Shown here: positions 38,090-48,482 of the stretch, piece after piece
Layout: every line of letters starts with the position of its first letter
Position numbering within the stretch: position 1 is the first letter of the stretch
Assembly: GCA_963849005.1 (NCBI GenBank)
Contig: CAWKGC010000023.1
Coordinates: 620,001-684,000 of the forward strand
Reading direction: 5' to 3'
Length of the DNA stretch: 64,000 nt
Origin: CAWKGC01 sp963849005
GTDB taxonomy: Bacteria > Pseudomonadota > Gammaproteobacteria > Burkholderiales > Usitatibacteraceae
Made by a program: the position numbers and the translations under genes
The notes under the pieces: generated by a model
What the model saw: the letters and a program-made list of their open reading frames with translations, nothing else
What the model was told of the DNA's origin: nothing
Databases searched by the model: none

Positions 38090-38852
38090 GTCCGCCCGCC
38101 GCGGTTTCCGTGCCCATGTAGGCCTCGATCACCTGCGCGTCCGCCGAGACCTTTTCATAGTCGCCTTCGGCCAGGATCGATCCGCGCGAAAGCACCGTGA
38201 TGGTGTCGGAGATGCCCGACACCACGCTCATGTTGTGCTCCACCATCAAGACCGTGCGGCCCTTTGCGACTTCCTTGATGAGGTTCTTCACGCGGTCCAC
38301 GTCCTCGTGGCCCATGCCGGCAGTGGGCTCGTCCAGCAACATCAACTCCGGCTCCATCGCGAGCGTCGTGGCAATCTCCAGCGAGCGCTTGCGGCCATAG
38401 GCCAGCTCGCCTGCCGTGTTTCGCGCGAAGCGGGCCAGGTCGACCCTTTCGAGAAGATCCATCGCGCGCGCATCAAGGGCTTTCAAGGTGCGCACCGACT
38501 TCCAGAAATGGAAGCTCGTGCCGAGCGCGCGCTGCAGTGCCAGGCGCACGTTCTCCAGAACGGTGATGTTCGGGAATACCGCGGAAATCTGGAACGAGCG
38601 GATGATGCCGCGCCTGGCGACATCCGCCGGATTATCGCGCGTGATGTCGTCGCCCTTGAAGAGGATCGTGCCCGACGTCGGAGGCAGGAACTTTGTGAGC
38701 AGGTTGAAGACCGTGGTCTTGCCCGCCCCATTGGGGCCGATCAGGGCATGGATGGAGCCGCGGCGAACCTTGAGATCGACGCGGTCGACGGCGACGAAGC
38801 CCTTGAATTCCTTGGTCAGTCCGCGGGTTTCGAGGAGGATTTCGCCGTTCAT
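38082..38852 (-). CDS. livG: Branched-chain amino-acid ABC transporter ATPase LivG
   Basis: The 256-residue ATPase has a normal Walker A (GPNGAGKTT), LAYGRKRSLEIATTLA signature region, Walker B LMLLDEPTAGMGHED and VEHNMSVV. Loop residues around GDDITRDNP are typical of LivG. It begins the minus-strand liv operon (livG-livF-livK-livH-livM). The 108 bases upstream precede a terminator that closes the surface cassette, so the operon has its own promoter. Confidence 0.94.
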   Translation of the reverse strand: MNGEILLETRGLTKEFKGFVAVDRVDLKVRRGSIHALIGPNGAGKTTVFNLLTKFLPPTSGTILFKGDDITRDNPADVARRGIIRSFQISAVFPNITVLENVRLALQRALGTSFHFWKSVRTLKALDARAMDLLERVDLARFARNTAGELAYGRKRSLEIATTLAMEPELMLLDEPTAGMGHEDVDRVKNLIKEVAKGRTVLMVEHNMSVVSGISDTITVLSRGSILAEGDYEKVSADAQVIEAYMGTETAAGGHG

Positions 38853-38961
38853 TCCGGGATTTGCGTGACGCCGCTGCAGCGGTGGGTTCTTCTTGATTTG
38901 TTCGCTGCCGGCCGAGCGGCAATCCTAGCCCATGGGCTCGCCCTCGGGCAAGCTGTCGCGC

Positions 38962-38994
38962 AAAAGAAAAGGGGCGCCGGTCCTGTGGCGCCCC
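38962..38994 (-). terminator. Intrinsic terminator of the surface cassette
   Basis: On the minus strand GGGGCGCC-N8-GGCGCCCC is followed by TTTTCTTTT. It lies 66 bases after the stop of the HYDIN/ASH-repeat gene and upstream of livG, so it insulates the two operons. Confidence 0.85.
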
Positions 38995-39059
38995 CGCGGC
39001 AGGTCCCGCGCGCGGGCCCGCTTTCCGACCAGGCTACTTCACCATCGGTGTTCCGTGCC

Positions 39060-40748
39060 TCAGAACCCTCCCGGCAGGCATTGCAAGGTGCGGATGCGGC
39101 TCCCGGCGACCGCGAAGAACTTGCAGGCCGTTCCTGTCAGGTTGACTACCGACGGCGAGCCGAAGGCGTTGCTTTCGATGCCCACCTCGCCGCGGCGCGG
39201 GCCAAGCACGCTGGGCAGGAAGCCGATGTTGATGGTGCACTTCAGGCCCGGAGCCAGGACCGCGGGGCAATCGTTGGTCTGGAAGAAATCGCCCAGGCTG
39301 TAGAACTTGTTGAGGTTGAGAGGCACCTGCCCGGCGCTGGTAAGCGTGACAGGCACCGAGTTCGCCACGCCCATCAGGCTGTTCCCGTAGCCGATCGCAC
39401 CTTTCGAAAGGAGCAGGACCGGGAAGGGATTGGAGATCCCGTTGCCGATCAGGTTGACGACATACTCGCCGGTGTCGGGAAGCGTGCGGATTACTGCCTG
39501 CCCGGAAATGAAGCCTACGGCGCCAGGACGGAAACGGGTGTCGACCCTGCAACTCTCGCCCGGTGCCAGGACCGCGCAATCGTCCGTGGCGCTGAAGTCT
39601 CCCGTCGGCACGATTTCCAGGATTTCCAGCGGATCCGGCCCGGTGTTCGTGATCGTGAAATCGATCGGCTCGCTTTGCGTCCCGAAATACTGCTCCGGGA
39701 AGCTGATCGTGCCCGGCGTGGAGAGCGGCCGCACCGGGACGCCCTCGCCCGTGCCGACGAGCCCTACCCGCGTTGTCTTGTAGAAGTAGTCGCCGTAGGC
39801 GTAGTCGTAAATGTAGCTCCGGACATAGAGCGAGCCATTGCGCTCGCCGACCGCGGTGGGCGTGAACGTGACCTCGGCCACGCAGGTCGACCCGACGGCC
39901 AGCGACGAACGGCAACCGCCGAGGCGCGAGTAAGCGATCTTCGGGCCGTCCACCGGCGCGGCGTAGCCGTAGCCGTAGTAGTTGGAAACGACCGCGAAGT
40001 CGCCGATCGTCTGGAAATTGTCGAAGTACAAATAGTCATCGCCGTCGTTCGTGATTTCCACGAACTGCGAAGCGCTCGTCGTGCCGACGCCCTGCGGTCC
40101 GAATACGACGCGGGACGGGAAGGCCCGGACGACCGGCGCCGGAACATCGAGGGCGAGTCCGGAAAGGTCCACGGCAAACGTGCCGGGCGCGTCCGTCGTG
40201 ACAATCAGCTGGCCGGTGCGCAGGCCCCCCATCACGGGATTGAACGTCAAGTCGACGTAGCACGATCCGCCATAGCTGTTCAGAACGGTGTTGACATTGC
40301 AGCCCCCGGAGAACCCGAAGTCGCCAGTGGTCGAGATGCCGGTGATTGTCTGATTCAGGCCGACGATCGTGTTGGTGACTGCCATCCCGTAATACGACTC
40401 GGAGCTGCCGACGGGAATGCCGCCGTAGGGCGTCATGTTGAGCGGAGAGGGGTTGAATACGATCCCGGGTGCGGCTGCGGCAGCCTTTGCCGTTCCGGCC
40501 CAGGTCCGTGCAGCAACGCGGCTGCCATCGACAATCACGCCGGCCCCGCCCCCGGGATTGCCTATCGCCCCGCCAGGGATCCCGACTTGCACCGCGATGG
40601 CGCGCGGCATCGCGGCCGGCGGCGTCGCATACGCTGGAACGACCGCATTCAGGCCGCACAGGCCGATGGCGGCGAGCGCGGCAACCATCTCGGAACGCAG
40701 GCGGAACGGTTCGCGATCGAACGAAAATGCAGGCAGGGAAGTTTTCAT
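39060..40748 (-). CDS. Exported protein with HYDIN/ASH (choice-of-anchor D-type) repeats
   Basis: The 562-residue protein begins with a long hydrophobic leader (about residues 20-42, ending VVPAYA). The rest comprises about four 110-residue immunoglobulin-like ASH/HYDIN units, each with pattern VxITNxG...L....GDF...C...LAxGxxCxxxVxFxP (e.g. FVEITNDGDDYLYF, FTITNTGPDPLEIL, APGESCRVDTRFRP). Each unit carries a pair of cysteines likely to form a disulfide, so it is extracytoplasmic. It overlaps the glycosyltransferase stop (ATGA) and is the last gene before the terminator. Function unknown; an adhesive or structural role is possible. Confidence 0.85.
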   Translation of the reverse strand: MKTSLPAFSFDREPFRLRSEMVAALAAIGLCGLNAVVPAYATPPAAMPRAIAVQVGIPGGAIGNPGGGAGVIVDGSRVAARTWAGTAKAAAAAPGIVFNPSPLNMTPYGGIPVGSSESYYGMAVTNTIVGLNQTITGISTTGDFGFSGGCNVNTVLNSYGGSCYVDLTFNPVMGGLRTGQLIVTTDAPGTFAVDLSGLALDVPAPVVRAFPSRVVFGPQGVGTTSASQFVEITNDGDDYLYFDNFQTIGDFAVVSNYYGYGYAAPVDGPKIAYSRLGGCRSSLAVGSTCVAEVTFTPTAVGERNGSLYVRSYIYDYAYGDYFYKTTRVGLVGTGEGVPVRPLSTPGTISFPEQYFGTQSEPIDFTITNTGPDPLEILEIVPTGDFSATDDCAVLAPGESCRVDTRFRPGAVGFISGQAVIRTLPDTGEYVVNLIGNGISNPFPVLLLSKGAIGYGNSLMGVANSVPVTLTSAGQVPLNLNKFYSLGDFFQTNDCPAVLAPGLKCTINIGFLPSVLGPRRGEVGIESNAFGSPSVVNLTGTACKFFAVAGSRIRTLQCLPGGF

Positions 40749-41956
40749 TGGACGACTCGCAGGCGAGGGGTGGCAGACGCGACGGTTTCATCGCAAGCGG
40801 TCAGCGCTTCGCCAAGCGCGCGTTCCGCAGTCCAGTCACGGTAGCGGGTTGCAAAGGCCGCCGCCGCATCGGTGAATGCCGCCTCCCCGAGCAGGCGCTC
40901 GAGCAGGCGGCGAAATCGGGGGGTGCGCTCTCCGGGCCGCACAGAAAGTCCGGCGCCGAGCCTCACCACGCTTTGCGCAGTCAGGTCCTGCTCGAGGTGG
41001 ACAGGCAGCAGAAGCAGGGGTTTTCCGGCAAGCAGCGTTTCCGCTGTGAGGTTGTGACCGGCATAGTTCACCACCAACCGGCATTGCGGAAGGATTGCGC
41101 CAAGGTTGGCGGGGCGGTCGAGCATGTCGAGCCCGGCGCTGCGCCACCGCGTGCGATCAGCCTGGCTCATGTCGGCACAATAGACCGTGGTACGGAGACC
41201 TGATTTTCGCAGGTCGGCGAGCAACGGTTCTATGAACTGGTTCACACGAAAATAGACGAATACGTCGCAGGCAGGCCCGTCGGCCGGCAAGGTGGCCGCG
41301 CCCGACGTGGGCAGCATGCCGATATAGTGCGCGCCCGGCCCACGGGCAGGGAAATGGTCCAGTTCCGGCAAGGTGCACAGCAGCGACGGCACGTCGTAGA
41401 TCCCCTTCCATGCGTTGGGCCGGGAATCCCCGAAACCTTCGAGCACGGCATCGACGGTGCGACGCGCCAGGTTCTCGGACGCGTCGATGCGCGCCTCTAT
41501 GCCCGGTTGCCAGTCGCGAATCAGGGGCAAGGGATCGACCGCCGGGGGGCAGTTGAAGCCGGAGCCCACGGCCAGCACCGGGATGCCAAGCGACTGTGCC
41601 GCCAGGTGCGCGGTCGGCGCCGCGTTCGCGAGCACCAGGTCGGGCCGCGCCAGCGAAAGGAGGTTTTTCCACGCCAGGTAAAGCCCGCGCAGCGTTGCTT
41701 CATGGGCGTAGCCGAAATGATGCAGGATCTCGGTGTAACTGAAGGACGCGCTGTCGAGGCCGGCAAACGCCGTCGTGCTGATCGGCGCCTGGAACAGCGT
41801 GAAGCCGCGTTGGTGGGACGCCGGCGCAGCCTCGGCGGGATTGCGCGCGGCGATCGAGACCTGCCAGCCGCGCTGCGCGAGCGCATCGAGCAAGGAGAGA
41901 TACGGGGCGAAGTGCCCCGTGCCCTCGCCCAGCTCGTTGCAGAAGATGACGCGCAT
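40745..41956 (-). CDS. GT-B glycosyltransferase (GT1-like)
   Basis: The 403-residue enzyme starts with a nucleotide-sugar glycosyltransferase fold (CNELGEGTGHFAPYLSLLDAL), and its C-terminal donor site reads VNYAGHNLTAETLLAGKPLLLLP, equivalent to the HGGxxTxxEaLxxGxP motif of the MGT/UGT family (the usual HGG is AGH here). No signal peptide, so it is cytoplasmic. It is co-transcribed with a FecR-domain secreted protein and an ASH-repeat protein, so it may glycosylate a surface component. Confidence 0.85.
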   Translation of the reverse strand: MRVIFCNELGEGTGHFAPYLSLLDALAQRGWQVSIAARNPAEAAPASHQRGFTLFQAPISTTAFAGLDSASFSYTEILHHFGYAHEATLRGLYLAWKNLLSLARPDLVLANAAPTAHLAAQSLGIPVLAVGSGFNCPPAVDPLPLIRDWQPGIEARIDASENLARRTVDAVLEGFGDSRPNAWKGIYDVPSLLCTLPELDHFPARGPGAHYIGMLPTSGAATLPADGPACDVFVYFRVNQFIEPLLADLRKSGLRTTVYCADMSQADRTRWRSAGLDMLDRPANLGAILPQCRLVVNYAGHNLTAETLLAGKPLLLLPVHLEQDLTAQSVVRLGAGLSVRPGERTPRFRRLLERLLGEAAFTDAAAAFATRYRDWTAERALGEALTACDETVASATPRLRVVQ

Positions 41957-41975
41957 CGCCGGAAGGTTCCGCGAC

Positions 41976-44343
41976 CTAGCCGCCGCCGCGACGCCCGAAC
42001 GCGATCGCGCCCGCCACGCCGCCCATGTTGTACATCACGCCGGCACGCTGTCCGGTCGGCCCGCGAAGAAGCCATCGAGGCTGCCGCGCGCGCCTGCGCC
42101 GCAGTTGGGCGTGCAGGTGATGTTGAACTGCGCGGGGTTCGGCGTGCCAGGGATGCCACCGCCGCTGTACGCGGAGAAGTACTGGTCGCGGTAGATCGGC
42201 ACGTCGCCGCCGAGCCATTCCAGGTCTGCCCGTTGATCGCGACGTTGATCGTCGAATCGACGGTGCGGTTGGTGAAGTTGGCGTTCAGCGTGGCCGATCC
42301 GAGCGTGCCGACATGCCCTGAGGCATCGGTCGGGCTGGTCGAACCGATCACGTCGTACACAGCGGTGCCCGGTGAGCGGCAAGGCGACGGGGCCGCTCTG
42401 CGCGCCGGAAAAGATGTAATGCAGGCTGGAATTGGCGAGGTTGAGGTTCTGCACCTGGCCGTTCGCGCGACCGTCGCCACGCCTCCCGACCAGCGGCCCC
42501 AGACCATGCCGGTTTCGGGTCGGCGCCCGACTGCGCGACCGTCGCGGTGCCCTGGGCATACTGGGCATGCCCGCCAAGCGACACGTACGGGCCGCAAATG
42601 CGGAGCGGCGCCGGCGGCGTTGGCGGTCACTTCTTCGGGCCGGTTGACCGTCGCATAGCTCCTCACAAATCGGCGTTGCCGAGGCTGGCGTAAGGGTCGG
42701 AGACAGGCCATCCCTGAAGGCGCGGCGCCATTCTGGGCGGGTCCGGTGAAGCCGGCCACGCCGAGACGAGTATTGTTGTTCGAAACGTTGCGGAAGTCTG
42801 GTCGTTGAAAACCCGTAGCCAAGGAAAGCGCCTTGCAGCGAAGAGCCGATGAAGCTGCCCTCGAGGCTGCCGGAAAGGCCGCATTGGTGGCCGAACCTGG
42901 CCCGTGCCGTTGGTGATGACGAGCCGCCCGCCGGTGGAAGCGTAGAAGCATTCAAGCCGAACGGCACATTGGCGCCGCATCGAGGTTCCAGCTCCCTCCT
43001 GAACCTTGTTCGCCGCCGGCAACGTGATCCCGAGCGCCGCATTGAGCGTCCGGTTGGTGAAGTTCACGTTCAGCGTCGCGCTGCCAGCGCGCCCACGGTG
43101 TTCAGCTGGTTGGTGGGCCTGGTGGCGGCGGCGAGCGTGTAACTCACCGTGCCGGTCAGCACATCGGAAAGATAGGTCGGGAAGCCCGAGTCCGCATAGG
43201 CCCAATGGATGCTGCCGGGGACCGGGACTGCGGAATTGGCGCCGAAGATGCCGAGCGAGGCGTTTTCCCAGCGCCCGAGGGTCACGGTAGTCGGGCCGGC
43301 CGCGTAAGTCTGGACATTGCGAGAGGTCCCGCCGATGATCGTAGGCCGGATGTTGCTCTGCGTGCCCGCATAGGCCGTGTACCGCGCAGCGCGATGCCAT
43401 CGAGCACCAGGCCTCCTGCGTGGACTGGCCGATGAACGGCCCGCCGCTGCCGACGATGAGAATCGTGAGGTTGGCCGGGTCCGTAGACAAGGTTGCCGCT
43501 GGCATCGATGATCGGGAAGCCCAAGCCATTGCCGCCGGCCGTCACGTTGCCGTCTCGTTCGTTGTCGATTCCATCGCCGCGTCGCCGGGGCCGAAATCGC
43601 GCGGTTCGGGTCCGAAGCGGCGCCTCGCCGCTCTTCGGCGCGCTGGCCATGAGGTTCGCGGAGTCGGCGATGAACTGGGGCGTCGGGATGAACTTTCGCG
43701 GCTGCTGTCCCTGCACCAGCGCGGTCTGCCCGGGGCCGGTAATGAGGGTCGTCGGCCCCGCCTTGTTGCGGGGGCAGCCCGGGCGGCCCGTCGAGCAGGT
43801 TGGCGATCGAGTGGTTGCCTTCGATCGTGTGGTTGACGGTGAAATCGCCGCCCGTCCCGGTGCCCTGCCCGGTCACGCTCGGATCGCACTGCCCCCGGGG
43901 TCGGAAGAACAGGCATAGAGGATGTTTCCGGAGCCGCGGATGCCGACCGTGGCGACCCTCGTCTTCATCGTGAACTTGTCCTTGTTGCGCAAGCGATCAG
44001 GCCGGTGAAGGTGCGCAGCGTGCCGCGCACGAGGTTGAGCAGTGCGCCCTCATCGGAATCGGCCCGAGTCGGGTAATTCTCGATGCGGAACGTGGTGTTC
44101 GGCCGCACCGAAGGCGCGCATTGTCGATCATGGTGAGCTGCGCCATGCCGTTGGCGCCGCTGACGATCGTGTCGCCCGGATCGACGTCGATGCCCGCGCG
44201 CGCCGCAATGCGCTGGCCGCTGGCCTTCTGCAGCGCACCTCGCCGACGACGAAAGTGAACTGGCCGCTGGCCGCCCAGGCCACGCCGGAAGAGCACAGCC
44301 CCGCCGCGACGAGCAGCGAGGTGATCCTGTTGAGCCTGGCCAT
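41976..44343 (-). CDS. FecR-domain exported protein with repeated C-terminal modules (heavily frameshifted)
   Basis: Start ATG 44343 (GGGAG six bases before) gives a signal peptide ending GVAWA. FecR-domain fragments follow: GDTIVSGANGMAQLTMIDNA, VRPNTTFRIENYP, LNLVRGTLRTFTGLI, TRVATVGIRGSGN. After that two modules share GSATLNVNFTNRTLN and GSATLNANFTNRTVDSTINV, reminiscent of lipoprotein beta-domains of TbpB type. The stop at 41976 follows GAIAFGRRGGG. At least ten shifts are needed to join the pieces, giving about 785 residues. Other genes in the window suggest these are sequence errors, but decay cannot be excluded here. Confidence 0.7.
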
Positions 44344-44355
44344 GTGCATCTCCCG

Positions 44356-45729
44356 TCAGTTGAGGTCGCAGCGGACGGCGGTCACCACTTCGCTGCGGTT
44401 GTAGTCGTAGATGGCGATATTCGAGTTGTTCTGCGTGTACAGGTAGATCGCGCGCACCGCGCAGCGTCTTCTGGAACTGCCAGATGAGCCCGATGGAGGC
44501 CTCGCCGAACTGGTCGCGCCCGCTGCTTACAGCGGTGGAACGCGCGTAGTCGTCCTTGTCCTTGCGGTAGATGAAACCGAGCGAACCGAAGCCGAGCAAC
44601 TTCTGTGAAACCGAGTTTGGTAGTAGGGCGCACCCCGCGAGGTTCTTGCCCTTGACCGTGACGCTGTCGGGAAGCGTGTTGGTCGCCTCGTCGTCGGCGA
44701 CGAAGATCGTAGGTACAGCATCGGCGTCCCCTCGGTCGCGATACGACTTCTGGTACGTCGCCGAGAGGAAGCCACTGGTTGAAGTCCTCGATGTCGTTGG
44801 TCGGGAAGCGCAACTGGTGGTACTGCAATCCCAGCCCCATTGGGTCTGCGGGTCGACGTTGTAGCGCCAGTTGAGCACGGCATTGGCATCACGGCGCTCG
44901 TTGGTGGGCTGCGGGTCGCCCGTCGCGGCGCCCTGCTGGTCGTAATACAGGTAGCCGACCGAGCCGCGCCACTGGTGCGGGCCGTCAACGAGCGCAATCC
45001 CCGCCCAGGCGTCCGCCTGCACGGGGTTGAAATCGGATTCCTGGTAGTAGGCCCGGCCGCGCAAGTCGCCGCCGCCGAACAGGCTGAAGCCCCGCTGAGC
45101 GGATGGTTGTATTCGCCGCCGAATCGCCATAGGCGAAGGACGCGGCGCGCTTGATCGCGTTGCCGGTCGCATCGACGCCGGGGATGCCGAAGGACTGCTG
45201 GGCCGCCGCGCCGAAATCCTGTCGGCACGCCGGTGATGTTGCTGTCGTAGCCGATGCCCAGCTCGCCATAGCCGTCCAGCTGGCGGTGTTCTGGCGCTTC
45301 CGGTCCTCGATCGCAATGAGGTAACGGTCGATCGCAACGTGCGGCCGCCGGCGGAGGATTGCTGGCCTTCAGCTTGAGGAAGCCGGCTTCGGCGAGGTCG
45401 AAGGAGCCGGTCGCGTAATAGGCCCGTGACAGGTCCATTTGCGCGCCGGCGTGTTGCGGGTTGACGGCGAGCACCCGCTCAAAGGCGATGATGGCGTCCT
45501 CGAACTTGCCGCTATCGAGCGCTGCGACGCCGAGGAGGTAGTCGTATTCGACATTGCCCGCGGACTTGGCCTGGATCGCGATCAAGTCCATGTATGCCTG
45601 TTTCGGGTTGCCTTCGGCCAGAAGGCGCCTCGCCTTCTCGATCACCTGCGGATCGGCCCATACGGACACCGCGCCGCAAGCCCAGGCAATGCAAAACACC
45701 CGAAGCAGGATCTGTGCGCCCTTGTTCAT
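44356..45729 (-). CDS. TPR plus outer-membrane beta-barrel protein, Slam (DUF560)-like (frameshifted)
   Basis: Residues 1-26 are a signal peptide (VFCIAWACGAVSVWA). TPR-like helices follow (ARRLLAEGNPKQAYMDL, FERVLAVNPQHAGAQMDLSR). After shifts, YGELGIGYDSNITGVPTG and barrel-like strands appear (GRAYYQESDFNPVQADAWAG, LNWRYNVDPQTQWG, GSLGFIYRKDKDDYARS). The end SNIAIYDYNRSEVVTAVRCD fits a last strand. TPR plus a GYDSN barrel is the architecture of surface-lipoprotein assembly modulators. It is 12 bases upstream of the FecR-domain gene, its probable substrate. Confidence 0.7.
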
Positions 45730-45968
45730 GGCAGACCTGCCTTCTCGTGAAAGTGCCGGAATATCTGTCAGTCCCGTTCAGGTTCGGTCGTTACCGCCTG
45801 AAACACAAGGCTTTTCCACCAATTCGGAGCGACCACCCGATACTATTCCCCGCCACGCGCTTGGCAACGACGCAATCGCCGATTGCGCCAGCCTACGTCC
45901 CCATGCCGGTCCGGTTCAATGCAATACTTCACAAAAATGGAAACGGATTCTCGTGGAGGAAACTGGAC

Positions 45969-46777
45969 ATGAACGACCGACCTGCGCACGGCGCATTACA
46001 GTCTGCCCCCCCTGCCTTGCTCGGAATGACAGCGACGGCGTGGTCACCCTGACCCTCAATCGACCTCGCCAATACAACGCGCTCTCGGCGGAACTTCTCG
46101 ATGCCCTCGGCCGTGAGCTCGACGCCATCGCCCCCGACGAATGCGGTCCGGGTGGTGATCATCACGGGGCCGGCACCGCGTTTTGCGCCGGGCACGACCT
46201 CAAGGAGATGCGGACGCGCGATGACGAATCGCAGATCGCCGCGTTGTTCGCCCGCTGCAGCGAAATCATGCTGCAGATCGTGCGCTTGCCGGTGCCGGTC
46301 ATCGCCGCGGTGAACGGGCTGACCACCGCGGCGGGCTGCCAGCTGGTGGCGCAGTGCGACCTCGCGGTGAGCGCGGACCATGCCCGCTTTGCCGTCTCCG
46401 GCGTCAACCTCGGCCTGTTCTGCTCGACGCCGGCAGTGCCGCTGTCGCGCAACCTCTCGCGCAAACGCGCCGCGGAAATGCTCTTCACCGGGGAATTCAT
46501 CGATGCCGCAACGGCGCTCGAATGGGGACTGCTCAATCGCGTGGCGCCGGCATCGCAAATGCTGGAGTCCGCGCAGGAACTCGCCAATTACCTCAAGTCC
46601 AAGCCGCGCTCGGTGCTGGCATTGGGCAAGGCGCTGTTCTACCGGCAACTCGAGGCCGGCATTTCCGACGCTTATGCGGATGCGTCGCGGACGATCGCCT
46701 GCAACATGGCCGATCCCGTCGCGATCGAGGGCGTGGACGCGTTCCTCGCCAAACGGTCGCCGAACTGGAAGTCCTGA
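45969..46777 (+). CDS. Enoyl-CoA hydratase/isomerase (frameshifted)
   Basis: This crotonase has VTLTLNRPRQYNALSAELLDALG, FCAGHDLKEMR, and VNGLTTAAGCQLVAQCDLA, then FAVSGVNLGLFCSTP. A break in a seven-C run near 46009 separates the first residues from the body, and a compensated shift near 46140-46180 hides VRVVIITG. Length about 268 residues. Start ATG 45969 is the best upstream choice but weak. The 239-base gap to the divergent Slam-like gene shows no further gene. Confidence 0.8.
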
Positions 46778-46857
46778 GTCGCGAATGACCATCCGCGGAC
46801 GATAGGCCGGTCGGATTCCGGCGGCTGCGGCTTGCGCATGACGCGAAATGCGGAAAA

Positions 46858-48478
46858 TTACGTTGTTTTCCGGCGCCGGCCGAGGTCCTTGACCACTTCC
46901 CGCGCGGCGTTGTGGCCCGGGACGCCCGTGACCCCTCCCCCGGGATGCGCACCCGAGCCGCACAGGTAGAGTCCCGGGAACGGCATCCGGTAGTCGGCAT
47001 GGCCGAGCACAGGACGCGCGCTGAACAACTGGTTGAGCGAAAGCTTGCCGTGGAAGATGTCGCCGCCGATGAGCCCGAAATCGCGCTCGAGGTCCAGCGG
47101 CGTGAGGATCTTGCGGCCCGAGGACGCTCGCCTTGAAGTTCGGCGCGTGCCGCGTCGACCGTCTCGATCACGCGGTCGGCGGCCTGCTCGCGTTCGTCGT
47201 CCCAGCTGCGGCCCTCGGGCAACCGGTAGCGGAAATGCTGGCAGAAGAGACTGGCGACGTGCCTGCCCTGCGGCGCAAGGCTCGCGTCCACCGTGCTCGG
47301 GATCAGCATCTCGACGATCGGCGCCGGTGACCAGCCCTGCTCGCGCGCCTCGACATACGCGCGGTCCATGTAGGCGAGCGACGGCGCCATGATGATCCCG
47401 GAGCTCAGGTGCGGCCCTTTGCCCGGCTGGCAGGTGAAATCGGGAAGCTCCGGACAGCGCGACGTTCATGCGCAAGGTCGCCGACTCGCAGGCGTAGTTC
47501 TCGAAAGGCGCGACGCGATCGCGCCACTGCTCCCCGGCATCGGCGAGAAGCTTGCCGAACAGCAATCGCGGATTGACGTTGGCGACCACGGCACGCGCGC
47601 CGATCTCGGTGCCGTCCTCGAGCACCACGCCGCACGCCTTGCCCGAGGCGTCGATGCGCACCTGCGCCACGGGCGCAGCCTACGTCGATCCGCACGCCGC
47701 GCGATTCGGCCTCCCGCGCCATGGCCTGCGTGATCGCGCCCATGCCGCCGAGCGCATGGCCCCAGATGCCGGGCTTGCCGTTGACCTCGCCGAAGACGTG
47801 ATGGAGAAGCACGTAGGCCGAGCCGCCGGAGTACGGGCTTGCGAAATTGCCGACCACGGAATCGAAGCCGAAGCAGGCCTTGATCGGCACCGACTCGAAC
47901 CAGCGGTCGAGCAGGTCGCCCGCGGACATCGTGAAGAGATCCAGCACTTCGCGCCTGGCCGGCGGCGCAAGCGCGCTTAGCCTGCGCCCGCTCTTCCACG
48001 CCGCGAACAGGTTCTTGAGTCCCGGCGCGACGTTCGGCGGCGTTTCCAGCAGGAGGTCCTTGAGCACCGCGGCAACGCGGTCGAGCATCGCGTAGTAGGC
48101 CGGCAGGCGCCCGGCATCGGCCGCGGAAAAGCGCGCCACCTCGCGCTGCGTCGCCTCGAGCGAGCCGCCGACCTTGATCGATTCGCCGCCATCGAGCGGC
48201 AGGAAGTTGCCGAACGGCCGCTCGACGATCGTGAGCCCGTGCTCCTTGAGCCGCAGGTCGCGGATCACGCGCGGATGCAGCAGGCTCACGGTGTAGCTCG
48301 CCGTGGAGTTGCGGAACCCGGGATGGAATTCCTCGGTGACGGCGGCGCCGCCGACCACGCCGCGGCGCTCCACGATGCGCACCTCGAGGCCGGCGGCGGC
48401 AAGGTAACAGGCGCAGGTGAGGCCGTTGTGGCCGGCACCCACGATCACCACATCGCAGGCCGGGCGCGTGCTCGCCAT
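46858..48478 (-). CDS. FAD-dependent oxidoreductase, phytoene-dehydrogenase/PYROXD2-like (frameshifted)
   Basis: The N-terminal FAD-binding motif is VVIVGAGHNGLTCACYLA with RIVERRGVVGGAAVTEE; the middle (SALAPPARREVLDLFTMS, YVLLHHVFGEVNGKPGIWGH, LGGMGAITQAMA) and the end (LYLCGSGAHPGGGVTGVPGHNA) match the NAD(P)/FAD amine-oxidase-like desaturase family. Shifts near 47675, 47450 and 47130 join the parts into about 538 residues. Substrate unknown. It is five bases downstream of the alpha/beta hydrolase. Confidence 0.85.
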
Positions 48479-48482
48479 CGCT

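Noticed and set aside
41227..41246. Third copy of the GTGAACTGG-type palindrome
   Set aside because: TATGAACTGGTTCACA here is inside the glycosyltransferase coding sequence (VNQFIE) and has no partner nearby; treated as coincidence.
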